DNA of 64,000 bases from Ustilaginoidea virens (taxonomy: Eukaryota; Ascomycota; Sordariomycetes; Hypocreales; Clavicipitaceae). Position 1 is the stretch's first letter. Every line of letters starts with the position of its first letter. Under the pieces are notes generated by a model. It searched no databases, was not told the DNA's origin, and was given only the letters and a program-made list of their open reading frames with translations. A program made the position numbers and the translations under genes. Below, in pieces: positions 1 through 12,040 of this stretch. The stretch spans positions 1,488,001 through 1,552,000 of the forward strand of contig NC_057319.1 in NCBI RefSeq assembly GCF_000687475.1, written 5' to 3'.

Positions 1-2160
1 AGGTTCAAATGGTACATGTACGGCGTGAAAACGAGGTATTCAGGCGGTGGTCCACTGGCCCAGTCGTTCACGAGATCGGTAAAGAGAAATATGTGGTCGC
101 GTAAAAGGTAGAGTTTCATGTTGTCACATGAGATGGTGAAGCTCCAATCACGTAGGGTGTTCCATGTCAGAGGATTAGACAAGTCGCATTGAATGCGCTG
201 TGCCCCGGACTTCCAGAGTAAATCGTGATTAACACTGCTCCAAAGCTCTGTGCTTGGCAAATCAATATCCAGATGGTTTTGATAGCCGGTGGAGCTCGCT
301 AGCATATCCATTGAATAGGATATGGTGGAATCCGCAGGTGCCTTAATTTCCAGCCAACCGGCCGGCCGAACTGATTGAGACTCCCCTTGGTTGGACTTCT
401 TGAGCTTGTTTCTCCGCTTCTTGATTCCGGTGTGACGGCTGATTGGTGGTTCCCGGCCACGCCAGCGCCAGTTTTTAGACTCTTCTCGAATTGGAATGCG
501 CAATGTCACGGTATCTTCCAACTCCACGTGTAGTTTGAATTGTGCAGGGACTCTCCACGAGCCGGCGGGTAACGGCTGGAAGGCGACGGCATCTTTTGAC
601 AGTGCGGGATAGAACACTCGCTGCAAATCAGCCCGGAGTCTATCTGCCCATGGCCCATAGTTCATCGTTCCGCCTCTGACTGAGAGCGTCATACCCCAGG
701 CTGGAGGCTCCGTACCATTGATGCTCATGTAGAAGTTGGAGGTACCGCGGCGACGTGCAGTCTCGGAGATTTTGGTAACGACGTCCCAATAGATTGTCAG
801 TGTTGCCGAAGGCGAGTCAAGAATTGTCGAAACGGCGGCATATTCGACAGAAGACCATCGTGCCTTATCGTCCTGATATCTGTCATCTATATATCTTGAC
901 AAACCTTGCCAGCGGTTGGAGCCTGGGATCTGCGGTACTCCCGAGCCCAAAGCTGCTCTCGAGTCGGTTGAGAAGGACTCGACCGAGCGACGCCAGTAAG
1001 GAATCATATTACGGAGTGTGTTCAGCACTTTACGTCGACGCACTCGGAAGAATAATCGTTGATTGTGGGGTTCATGGCTCGTGGTTTCTTCTCGTTGCCT
1101 CGTCGCGCGCGAAGCCTGGTCCTCCTTGAACTCGTCATTTTCTCTCATTTCAATCACGGGCTGATTGAATTCGACCTTGAAAGATTGGCGGTAGAGATCA
1201 CACGTTTCAGTTTCTGAGGCATCTACAATTGCAGATGCTGAATTGGCTTTCACAATGAGAATGGCCTTCGTATTGTCATTGCCAATAACGACAGCTGGTT
1301 TTTGGCACTCCACCTGGATAGGGAAGAGCTGAAGCATAGATGGCAGCGCACCCGTGGCATTTTCATTTCCCGGGGCATCATCGATGCTTCTTGAAACAGT
1401 GGAATAACGGTCTCGAGATGAAAGTCGACGAGGGTGAGTTTCAGTCTCAAGATGATATGACCCGTCGGCAGAGGTCATTTGCCTAGGACTGAAATCCTCT
1501 TTCACAGAACCATTATGACGACCTTGTCGAGACCTCAACAGTCCTTCCCCATTTTCGTCAGACAGATTGGCAGATCTGGAGCTCGACAGATTGTCGTCCG
1601 TTAGGCCAGCCAAAACGCTGTCGTATGCCGGACTGCGATTGTAGACAAACCATTCAAGGCCGACGAGTTTCACGTGGATGCGGCATGGTAAGCTGGCGTT
1701 CTTCTGTTTTCCCAGTGTTGTCGATTCGCCAGATGCACTAGATACATGCACCTCTGCCTGTCGCACTCGGCGGAGCCAGTAACGCCATGTAATATCGCCA
1801 TGCTGAACCAGGAACGTTTCGTTTGGCCCGTGATATCGTAAACCCGTGAAAAAGATTCGGCCGCCTAGAAGGGATATTTGAAGAGCTTTGACGTCGAGGT
1901 AAACCCTGTATGTGCGCCAAGTATATGTACGGATGGCATAGGAGACAATCGACGCAAACAATCGATTGAAGTAGAGGAGAAAGAATATCGTCAAGAGGCC
2001 GCTAACGATTAAGAAGACGAGAAATTCGCTGGGGAGAAGATTGAACAGCGCAGGTTAGCTCTGTTGTATCTCGAGGGATAGAATGGACTGAGGTTTGCGC
2101 ATACAAGTTGAAAACCAGACGGTCTTGCCGAGTTTCGAGAAGTACGTCTGCTGATCCCAT
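1..2160 (-). CDS. csf1: Csf1-like bridge lipid-transfer protein, N-terminal part (partial)
   Basis: Reads from an ATG at 2160. Exon 1 is 2105-2160 and exon 2 starts at 2028 and stays open to the window edge, so about 694 N-terminal residues are present. The splice (donor GTATGC, acceptor CAG) restores a hydrophobic segment near residues 20-45 (EFLVFLIVSGLL...FFLLYFNRLF), followed by a region containing YHGPNETFLVQHGDITWRYW and later RWSSVEYAAVSTILDSPSAT and PAWGMTLSVRGG. These are hallmarks of the fungal Csf1 family, very large membrane-anchored proteins related to BLTP1/tweek that move lipid at ER contact sites and were first found through cold-sensitive fermentation mutants. Full-length family members are near 3000 residues, so most of the gene lies outside. 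It is divergent from the neighbouring membrane-protein gene. The family call is firm; the start codon is likely but not proven. Confidence 0.85.
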
Positions 2161-2795
2161 TGCATCGGTTGCGAGCCCCTTCAAAGGTCCCCCCTGTCAC
2201 GAGTCAATTCCAGACGCATCGTCTATAGCTCATTGCGGGCTTAGATTTTGGCTCCCTCGGTAAAAGACAACAGGCGAGGGTGCTGCAGCAATCGGATTGT
2301 GCTTGGATCCCAGACTGTCTGCTTGCAGAATGGTTGTGATGAGGCTGGATTGGTGCTTGCGACGGCAAGTCAGCTTGCGAAAGTAACCGTTCTGGTGGTC
2401 TACATATGTCCACTTATTACCAGACGTACGTACCAGCTGTATTGACATTACTTTAGGACTACCAGACCGGTTAAAATGCAGTGGTTGACACCGCTAATTT
2501 TCCCGCTACTAGGAGCTAATAGGGGGTTGTATGTAGGTACCAGTTAACATAACCGGACATACGTACTTGCGACCCGGGAGCTGACTGGTCTGTACCGGAA
2601 ACCGGTTCTGCTGGCGCTAGCTATCAGGCTCGCGCCTCGCACTGTAAACCATATTATGTACTTGCAGTCTGGTGTCTCCGCAAACAGCCCAGCCTGTTTA
2701 TGCTCGGTCATGACCTCATCTGTGCCCGTTGCCTCTCAAGTGAGCTTCCAGTAGCTTCACGAGGTCGTTTGACCCTCCCGTCGACTTCTACCGGC
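2161..2795. other. Divergent intergenic region csf1 / TMEM184-like gene
   Basis: About 635 bp between two divergently transcribed genes, so it must hold both promoters. Small open frames on both strands show no family resemblance. No TATA box or repeat stands out. Confidence 0.5.
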
Positions 2796-4696
2796 ATGAT
2801 ATCCATCATCACGGCCATGAGCTTCAGCTCCACTGGTGGAGGAACGGGCCAAAAGTTCACATATGCTACAACCGTGGTTGCGGGTGTTGCGTCTCTTGCA
2901 GCAACAGCTCTATCTGTCGTGTATGTGCTGGGCTGTCGGAATCGCAGGTTTCCGCCCCGTTTTGTGTCTTTTATAAACTGATCCTTTCCAACTAGGTCAA
3001 TTTGGCTGCAAACCAAAAACTACCGAAAACCTCTACTCCAACGATATGTCGTCCGAATCTTGCTGATGGTGCCCATCTACTCCATCGCGTCCTTTACGAG
3101 CATGGTCTCCCTGAGCGCTGCCGCATTTATCGACCCTATTAGAGACATATACGAAGCATTTACAATCTACACCTTCTTCCAATTGTTAATCAACTACCTT
3201 GGTGGTGAACGTTCCCTCATCGTCATGACTCATGGCCGGGCTCCCGTTGAACATTTGTGGCCACTCAACCACGTGCTGCGTAAAGTCGATATATCCGATC
3301 CTCATACATTCCTGTCGATCAAGCGTGGTATTCTGCAATACGCGTGGCTCAAACCCATCCTGGCCGTCGCTACTATTGTGATGAAAGCAACCGGGACATA
3401 CCAGGAAGGGTACATCGGTGCTAAATCTGGTTATCTCTGGAGCGGAATCATATACAACGTCAGCGTAACTCTCAGCTTATACTCGCTGGGCCTCTTTTGG
3501 GTTTGCATGCATCATGACCTGACACCTTTTCGGCCGGTTCCTAAATTTCTCTCCATCAAGCTCATCATATTTGCATCCTACTGGCAAGGGTTTTTCTTGT
3601 CCATTTTGGTCTGGCTTGGCGCTATACCCGATAATGTCGAGGGCTACACAAGAGACAACCTGGCGGCCGCTATACAGGATGCCTTGATCTGCATTGAAAT
3701 GCCCGCATTTGCAGTCGCTCATTGGTACGCATTCTCTTGGTATGACTTTGCGGACAATAGTATCCTGTCGGCCCGAATGCCGCTGAGGCATGCTCTAAAA
3801 GACTCCTTTGGTATCAGGGATCTTATTGAAGATTCCAAGGAGACGTTTCGGGGGAGTAAATATCAGTATCGAGCATTCGATTCGGGGGACAAGGTTATGG
3901 CCCACGAAGACTCGGACTCACGTTTCGCCAGGCTGCGAGAAGGCATGCGGTACGAGAGAGGAGGAAAGGGAAAATACTGGCTGCCGAAACCCAGCGAGAT
4001 CAATGCCACTTCGCCAAGTGATATCCATGTAACCTCCCCGTTGCTTGGTGGGCCTAGCTCCAGTCGAGGCAATGCAATTGGCGACCAAACAAACGGCACG
4101 TTTGACGAACCTGAGCTGGACGATGACGAAGAGCACCTATATAGTTCGGCTCGGGAGCTAGAGTATGGCGACTGGAATGTAAGTGATGCCCCCATGCGAG
4201 GTTGCTTTTTTGGCCGCAAAGTTGAAAAGACGGTGGACAAGGCTAACGAAGTATGCAGTACCCCGTCATCGCCGCCAGCGAACCGCTAGCCGAGCGATAT
4301 AGGCCATCAAGAAGCAGCAGCAACGGGGGCAGGGCTCAAGCATGGGAGACGGGCCCCGTCAGACCACGGAGCGGTCCCGAATCATCAAGCAGCCAGCCAC
4401 AGCCTTCACCGTCACAGGATGCAGAGGAGCCTCAACCGGTAGTGGTAATTAAAAAGAAGAAGAAGGCCAAAAAGGTGGTAAAACACCGCCAACCAGAGCC
4501 GGCGGACCTTGGCCTGGGAAAGGGTCCCCCCTCTTCGTCTGCGGTCGCTGAGGGCTCGAAGAGCGTGCAAAGCCCCGAGACAGATGAGACAAGACAATGG
4601 GGCGACTCTACTGCAGATGAGAGGCAGAACTCCCATCCCAGGTACCAAGTGGATGCCAGTGAGGCGTTCCGCAATGTATGGGGGGGTGAAGAATAG
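2796..4696 (+). CDS. TMEM184 / OSTalpha (DUF300) family multi-pass membrane protein
   Basis: Three exons: 2796-2920, 2996-4178 and 4259-4696, giving 581 residues. Splicing joins ...ALSVV to SIWLQTKNYRKPLLQRYVVR and then NDWN-type sequence to YPVIAASEPLAERY without a frame break. Residues about 20-300 contain seven hydrophobic helices plus the family signatures FINYLGGER-like LLINYLGGERSL, GYLWSGIIYN and SYWQGFFLS. The C-terminal 250 residues are hydrophilic, acidic and then lysine-rich (KKKKKAKKVVKH), probably a cytosolic tail. The family (Solute_trans_a; LAZ1 and organic solute transporter alpha relatives) is linked to vacuolar or endosomal membranes in fungi and plants, but the substrate is not defined. 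An in-frame ATG at 2817 is an alternative start. Confidence 0.85.
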
Positions 4697-5502
4697 TGTT
4701 GCCGCAGTTGCGTTTATTCCCAAGTCTTTCCAAACTTGTTATATTATCATTAGACGATTGCGTAGTGGCGATCAACATTTAAATAGCGAGGCGTTACGGT
4801 TGAACCGAATTCAGGGGTTGCGTTCAGAGTTTGTCGCAATTTCTGATCTGCCCTGCAGACGTGCCAGACTGTTGCGGATGTCGCATTTTTTCCGCTCTCC
4901 CTTTTCCATATGGAGCGTCGTGACTGGTGTTTTTCAAGACATTGAAGATTCCATTGACATCCAACACTTTTCCTACCGGCCCGCTGGGGCGACGTCCAGG
5001 TACCACTGACCTAAATCGCTCCGCGCATGGCGGTATGTGGTACGGAGTACTACATGTATAACCAGGTAGTGGCTCCACTTTGAGCCTCCACACTGTCCCT
5101 CCCCCGCCACATCGGCCCAAACAGCTTGCGGTTTGCGAAAGGGAAAAGCATACTCCGTACAGTGATGACTCTCACTCTCCAATCCTTATTTCTCCAATTG
5201 CGAACATCTTTCCTCGACTCCCCTCCCTGTCCATACTCCTCCCCCTTGATTCACCGCCGCGTACGAAAGAGGCGGATACAGTACAACATCTTCAGCGTCT
5301 GGGCTTGTTTTCGCATAGGCTTTCGGGATTGTGTCAGCGCACGATCGGATGCCATTACGCGAAATCCCTAGTATTTTGCGCCCAAACATCGCTTCCCGCT
5401 TCGCCACCGTCCGTTATCGTAACGATTCTCGCCTGGACCTTGGCCCGTCCTTGATTTTTTTGTAGATTTCCATGGGCCCGAGAGCGCCCCTAGTTGCCAA
5501 CA
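4697..5502. other. Intergenic region upstream of xrn1
   Basis: About 800 bp between two co-oriented genes. It contains pyrimidine-rich leader sequence close to xrn1 and two copies of the TACGGAGTA-type motif (5041 and 5152). No gene was recognised. Confidence 0.5.
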
Positions 5503-8500
5503 ATGGGGTTTGTGCTCAAAATCACTTCCGTCTACAGAGTCGAGAGGTGCTAATTCAAAGCGGTTCGCAGTGTCCCCAAATTCTTCAGATGGCTCTCAGA
5601 GCGCTATCCAGCCATCTCCCAGGTCATAGCCGAGAACCGCATACCTGAGTTTGATTGTCTCTACGTTCGGCACACCCCTGGTCGTCTGCTTCCCCCCTTC
5701 TTCGCTAACCATTCTCATTAGCTCGACATGAACGGCATCATTCACAACTGTACCCACAAAGATGCTGGAGAAGATGTCTCATTTCGACTAAGTGAAGAGG
5801 AGATGTTTATCCGGATTTTCAACTATATCGAGCATCTGTTTGGGAAAATTAAGCCCAAGCAGCTCTTCTTCATGGCCATTGACGGTGTTGCACCACGAGC
5901 CAAGATGAACCAGCAGCGAGCCCGCCGGTTCCGTACAGCATTGGATGCTGAAAAGGCTCGCGAAAAGGCTATCAAGGAAGGTGTCGAGTTACCCAAGGAG
6001 GATCCATTCGACAGCAACTGCATCACTCCTGGTCAGTTCCAGGTTGCGCTCCATTTGTCTTGGTATATTGTGCTAAGGAATGTGTAGGAACGGAGTTTAT
6101 GGCGAAGCTGTCACAACAACTGCGATATTTCGTTAACAAGAAGGTATCTGAGGACGCGGACTGGCAAGGATGCGAAATCGTTCTTTCCGGCCACGAAGTC
6201 CCTGGTGAAGGTGAACACAAAATCATGGAATATATCCGGAACGCAAAGGCCCAGCCCAACTACAACCAAAACGTGCGACACTGCTTGTACGGATTGGATG
6301 CAGACCTCATCATGCTGGGCTTGCTGAGCCACGACCCCCATTTCTGTCTGCTCAGAGAAGAGGTCACCTTCGGAAGGGCATCCAAGACCAAATCGAAGGA
6401 GCTCGAGCACCAAAACTTTTATCTGCTGCATCTGTGCATCGTAAGAGAATACTTGGAAATGGAGTTCCAGGAGCTGCAGAGGGAAGGCACCTTGGACTTT
6501 CCCTATGACCTGGAAAGGATCATTGATGATTTCATCCTAATGGCGTTCTTTGTCGGCAACGATTTCTTGCCGAATCTTCCTGGTCTTCACATCAATGAAG
6601 GCGCGTTGGCGAACATGTTTAAGATTTACAAGGCAGTTCTACCCAACTGCGATGGCTACATCAACGAGAATGGCGTCATCAACATGTCTCGTTTGGATAA
6701 GTTGTTGTCAGAACTTAGCAAACTCGAGTTGGCGTCGTTTGAAAACGACGTGTCAGATGAAAAGTGGTTTGCCTCGAAGCAAATGGAAAAGAAGTTGGAA
6801 GCGAAACATGCAGCGGGCAACAAGAACGCAAAGACGGGCCAGCTAGTCATTACATCGGCACAGCGCGACTTATGGAAGCAAAAAGTCAGGCCGTACGTCT
6901 CGAAGCGCTCGGACGAGCCTTTAAATCTAGGATACGGTTTGAAAGCGGCAGATCGAAGGTTTGTGCAAGACATTGCGGATGCGATGCACCTTGACTGGTC
7001 TACGCAAGAAGATGAGGAAGCCAATCGCCATCTTATCTTGGCGTTTCCGGCCAGACCTGGTGGGCAGAATGACGATGACGATGAAGAGGAAGAGGAAGGA
7101 AACCTGGCCGCCTACCGCGTAATTAAACTTTACGACAACGCCATGGTCGTCGACGCAACCCCAGAAGATGCCCAACGGCATTATGAAAAGCTGTATCAGG
7201 ACAAGTATGCCGGTTGGAAGACCAAGTACTACTTGCAGAAGTTTCCGGAGTGGGCACCGGAGAGGTACGGAAAGGAACAAGCAAATCTCTGCGAAAATTA
7301 TGTCCAAGGCCTGCAATGGGTTCTTTTCTACTACTACAAAGGCATTGCATCATGGCCGTGGTTCTACGCCTATCATTATGCGCCTCTCATCTCTGGTAGG
7401 ACGCGACTTGCCTGTCTTTTTTTTTTTCTTTTTTCTTTTTTCTTTTTTCTTTTTTTTTTTTTTTACTAAATGGGGATATTTTCTTCTACTAACAAGAATA
7501 GATGTCACCAAGGGCTTGGGAGCTAATCTCAAATTCACAAAGGGTCAGCCCTTCAAGCCCTACGAACAACTCATGGGAGTACTGCCTGATCGAAGTAAGA
7601 AAATTGTGCCCAAGATTTATCACGATCTCATGACGAACCCCAATTCACCCATCATCGATTTCTATCCTCGAGATTTTACCCTGGATATGAATGGGAAGAA
7701 GATGGATTGGGAAGCCGTTGTTAAGATTCCGTTTATCGATGAAAAACGGCTCCTGGACGCGATGGCCACAAAGAACGATCTCCTGGAACCCGATGAAAAG
7801 GCTCGAAACGGATTCGGCGTGCCACTCAAGTTTACGTACTCTCCAGAGGTAAACTTTACCTACCCGTCACCTCTTCCCGGAATCTTCCCAGAAATACAGA
7901 ATTGTCGATGCATCGAAAACATCTTTGATCTGCCGGATATGGAGGGATTAGAATACGTCTCCGGGCTGACTGATGGAGCATTAATTAAAGCCGAGGCTCT
8001 GGCTGGCTTTCCCACTCTGCATACTCTTCCTTACACAGCTCAGCTTGTGGAGGGCTATGGTATCAATGTTTTCCAACAGGACAGCAGAAACCCCAGCATC
8101 GTAGTCACTCTGACCGACACCCGGATGCGAACGAGCATTGAAACATACAAGGCGAAGCTCGGGCAACGTTGCTACGTCGGGTATCCCTTCCTTCAGGAAG
8201 CAAAGATCGTCAAGGTGCAGGACGAGCTGTTTACCTACGAACTCGCGGGAAATGACAAGGGCATAAACACCAAGGATCACTCTAATCGAGAGGCCGCCGA
8301 CTATGCAAAAGAAGCCGAATTCCTGGAGAGCTGGCATGCAAAGCGACTGGGTGTCACTATCGGCCAAGTTGAATGCCTGGTGCACGTCCATATGCTCAAG
8401 GGTCTGATCAAAACCGAAGAAGGCGCGTTACTCAAAGAGTATGCCGAAAACCCCAGCATCCGCAGCGTGTATTCTTCCCAAACGGTTGTGGACGAGGTGG

Positions 8501-10116
8501 TCAACGAAGACGAGCGATTTATTGAAAAGGAAGCCCTGCCGGTTGAGGAGGAATTCCCCGTCGGCACGCAGGCATTTTTCCTCGGCGAGTACGCCTACGG
8601 ACGACCGCTGGAGGTGATTGGGCACGTCAAGGGCAAGACGGAAGTCAAGCTGTCGGTTCCCAAACAAAGGGAGCCAGAGTTTGCCAGGAGGATAATCCAC
8701 GGAGCGGAGCGCGCCAACGCGTACACGCCATCCTTTGCTGTTGCCAAACACCTCGGGGTTCACCCTCTGGTGCTGAGCAAGATCACATCATCGTTCCAAA
8801 TCAGCACGACAGCGGGGCTGAAGCTGAATCTCGGTCTTAATCTGAAATTCGAGGCTCGGAAACTGAAAGTCCTGGGCTATTCTCGCAAGTCCCGTACCGG
8901 CTGGGAATTCAGCGCGCTGGCCATCAAATTGATTGCCGACTACATGGTGGCGTTCCCGGACTTCTTCGCCGCCATCCAAAGAGAGCCGCAAAAGAGCGAG
9001 ATTTCCGAGACGGACCTGTGGAACAATCCGAGCGTTGCTTCACAGAGAGTCAAGGACATTTCGGCTTGGCTGAAGAAGCAAGAGACGTCCAAGTTTGAGC
9101 GGGTGCCGCTTGAGGCTGAGCAACTCGACTCCGAGGTGGTCGTGGCTCTGGCCAACGCCGGCGAGCAAGCATTCCAAGGCTCCCAAGAAGTCGACATCAA
9201 GAGGCTGAAGGGAGTCCCCCGCGCGGCAATTCTCAAGCCCTCGGATGCCGATGTCGTCTTGGGTAATCAGAGATTTGCACTGGGCGACCGTGTGACGTTT
9301 GCAGCCTCTGCCGGCAAAGTGCCCCTTGCGACGACTGGAACGGTGGCTGGGATCAGTAGAACTGCCACTGCGCTTCTCCTCGACGTCGTGTGGGACGTTT
9401 CTTTTATGAGCGGCACCACCTTGGGCGAGCGAGCTCCCATGTTCCGGGGCCAGACCGTTCCGTCCAGCTCGGTTCTAAACACGACGAACAAGCAGGTCAT
9501 CTCCGCCTCGACCAAGTCGCAGCAGAAGCGGGCCACTTCCACGATGACGACGGGTTTCTACGGCTCAGTGGGCGTCCCTCAGTACAGGGACGCTCCAGCA
9601 CCAGCGCCTCTACGGGGTAGCTGGAGAGGCGCCATCAACCGGGGCGGCCACGGCACTCCTGGGCGAAACCCGCCGGGCAGGGGAGGGGGACGAGGCAGCC
9701 CTGAACTGCCGCCGCAGCGTGGCCGTGGTGGCAACGGCCACGTTGGCAACGGCAACGGCAACGGCAATGGAAAGGGAACGGGAGACGGCCCAAATCTGAT
9801 CCACAGCTTATTGGTGTACCGCGAGAGTCCAAAGGACACGTCACAGCCCGGGAATCCAGGCCATGGCCGCGGGGGTGGTCGCGGCAGAGGCCGTGGCAGC
9901 TTGGCGGGAAGTCCAGACGGCCATGCCGAAGCGGAACCGCGGGGCAAGTACAGCAACGTGCCACCCCCTGCAGGCCTTGATTCCCCTCGCGGTTGGCGAG
10001 GTGGCCGTGGCCGCGGCCGCAGAGGTGGCGGAGGTCGGTATCGCGGCGGAATGAACAGGGGACGCGGAGGCAGTGGCGACGGCCGTGGCGAAAACGCCCC
10101 TGAAGTCCAGGGCTAA
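5503..10116 (+). CDS. xrn1: Cytoplasmic 5'-3' exoribonuclease Xrn1/Kem1
   Basis: Five exons: 5503-5507, 5571-5664, 5722-6031, 6088-7395 and 7502-10116, giving 1443 residues. The first exon is only five nucleotides (ATGGG); splicing gives the family N-terminus MGVPKFFRWLSERYP. Conserved nuclease elements follow: DMNGIIHNCTH, GHEVPGEGEHKI, YGLDADLIMLGL and GNDFLPNLPGLHI, with acidic metal ligands in the EGEH and DAD stretches. [23 protein letters not shown] spans intron 4. MGVPKF and the long C-terminal half point to cytoplasmic Xrn1 rather than nuclear Rat1. The last 200 residues are RGG/GRG-rich. Xrn1 degrades decapped mRNA processively in the cytoplasm and P-bodies. Intron 4 (7396-7501) carries a long interrupted T tract, and several in-frame TTT codons in it would give a spurious Phe run if it were retained. 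Confidence 0.95.
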
Positions 10117-10553
10117 AAAAGAAAAAGGTGATGCGATGCTGGCTGTGGTGTTTTCGCACCACCTCTGGCCCCCCCTCCATCTTACAATGTACGGCTTTCA
10201 TGTCATTTGTTGGTTTTTGCGTACAGTATTCGGCAGTGAAGGGTATCTCGGGCATGGATCTGGACTCTGTAGCTGCTCAGGGGGTATGTATGGACACGAT
10301 GCTCAAGTGACAGCATAGTGGACGGACTCGAAGGCGCGCATGTCGTCAGGTTGCGACCATGATCATGTAAGATACTGGACGGGGTCACGGAGGGGTCACG
10401 GAGGCTTAGATTCATACAGGCATCATTCGATCATTGGAGCCCCATCATTTCGAAGAAAAGAGACCCACGATAAACGGGGGGCAGAGGGGGGACAGTGGCA
10501 TTTGCAGTTCAAGTCTAGTCGACTTCCGGGTCGCCGCCGCAGTCGCCCATCCT
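10117..10553. other. Convergent 3' region xrn1 / spc3
   Basis: A 437 bp interval between converging genes that would hold both 3' UTRs and poly(A) sites. No other feature was seen. Confidence 0.5.
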
Positions 10554-11484
10554 TCACGCCTTCTTGGCCTTGTTCTTGCTCGCATCCTTGACCTTGGTGG
10601 CCGGCAACTCGAACCTGTCGCTCACACCGCCAGCCATGGGCTCCCAATAGCCCAGCTTGTCGTTCAGGTTCCATGTGAGCAGGCCCACCCACGGCTGCAC
10701 GTTGTAGTGCAGCTTCAGCACGACATTGTCCGTCTTGGCGATCCTGCCGCTGGGATGCGTAATCTGGTACTTGGGCCGCTGGTTCCTCAGCTTGAGCAGA
10801 CCCCTACACCCCCGTCAGCAAATGGGAAAAACAAAAACAAACAAAAACGAACAAACAAACAAACAAACAAACACACACACACACACACAAGAGGCCCAGA
10901 CACTGCGGCAATCGCCGCCCCCCCCCCCCCCCCCCCCCCCGACGCGCACTTACCGAGACGGATCGATAGACTTGCCCTGCGCGCTCCGCTTGAGCTTCTT
11001 CATGGCCACGGGCCCAATGTTCTGCAGGTGGTCGGCGCTCGGGCTCGTGATGATGCTGTCCCAGATGACGGCCGAGTTGGTGGTGTTGGCGGCGGGCCCG
11101 GCGGGCCAGTCGGCGGTGACGTACACGAACAGCTGCTTCGTGTTCCACGTGAAGAGGGAGGAGAGGTCGGCGTCGAGGGAGAACTTGAGGATGGCGTACT
11201 CCTCCTTCTTGGCGGAGTAGTAGTGCGGGCGGCCGCGGACGCTTGGGACACCGCACGGCACCCCGGTCAGCAGCGAAGGGGGGGGGGGGGGGGGGGGGTG
11301 GCAGAGGGGAAAGAAGGACGGGCGGGCGGGGACGCACGTACACTTGGATGTTGGTGGGCGTGATGGTGCCGCTCGGCCTTCGCGCGGCGAGCAGGTCGGT
11401 GGCGGCGATGAGGCCGGCCAGCACGCAGGCCACGGTGGTGAAGAATCCAAACACGTTTTGGAGGCGGGTGAAGGAGCTGTGCAT
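10554..11484 (-). CDS. spc3: Signal peptidase complex subunit 3
   Basis: Three exons on the minus strand: 11342-11484, 10954-11241 and 10554-10803, giving 226 residues. Residues 1-47 begin MHSSFTRLQNVFGFFTT and form a single N-terminal membrane anchor. Splicing gives TNIQVVRGRPHYYS, then SLDADLSSLFTWNTKQLFVY, NSAVIWDSII and, across intron 2, IDPSRGLLKLRNQRPKYQI. The end is LLTWNLNDKLGYWEP and a lysine-rich tail. This is the fungal Spc3/SPCS3 pattern: a type II ER protein with a lumenal domain needed for signal peptidase activity together with Sec11. Intron 1 (11242-11341) contains a long G/C homopolymer, and intron 2 (10804-10953) contains a C run of about 20 and an AC repeat, which makes large antisense open frames here that are not genes. 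Confidence 0.93.
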
Positions 11485-12040
11485 GGCTGGGGTCGGTTTG
11501 CCCCAGGGGGCGGGGGGGGGGGTTGCGCCGGGAGGGATTGTCGAGGATTTGTCGAGGAAATTTGTTGGCTTGTTGGCTTGTTGGTTTGGTGTTTTGGTGT
11601 TTTGCTTGCGAGATGATGGTGAGAAAAAGGGTCGCTGTCAACTTCTTGCTGTGTAGCCCATGGGCAGGCAATCTGGACACGTGGGGGCCGCGGATCCACA
11701 TGAGCTTGGTGGCACCGCCGCAGGGAACAAGTCGACTTGACATCGAGTCTTGGTTGGACTGGACCGCCCGTCTGGTCTGCCTGCCTGCCTGCCTGGCACA
11801 CGGCGCGTTGGGCTGGGAGATGCATCAATCGGCAGAGAAAAAAGACACCAACATGTTCTACATTCCTAGTCATTACAAAGAAGCTAAAATTACAACAGCA
11901 TAAGTGGTGTTTTGCCCCCCGGGTCGACCACCCGTAACCTCATGTTTCCTGCATCCCCCCCCCCCCACCCCCTGCGCAGCACCATCTCCGCAAACTTCTC
12001 CCTTTTCAAGCAGTTCCTTTCCTTTCAAGCGGCCCATTTC
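11485..12040. other. Intergenic region between spc3 and the mannose-1-P guanylyltransferase
   Basis: About 560 bp, upstream of spc3 and downstream of the next minus-strand gene. G- and C-rich runs occur near 11510 and 11957. No gene was recognised. Confidence 0.5.
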
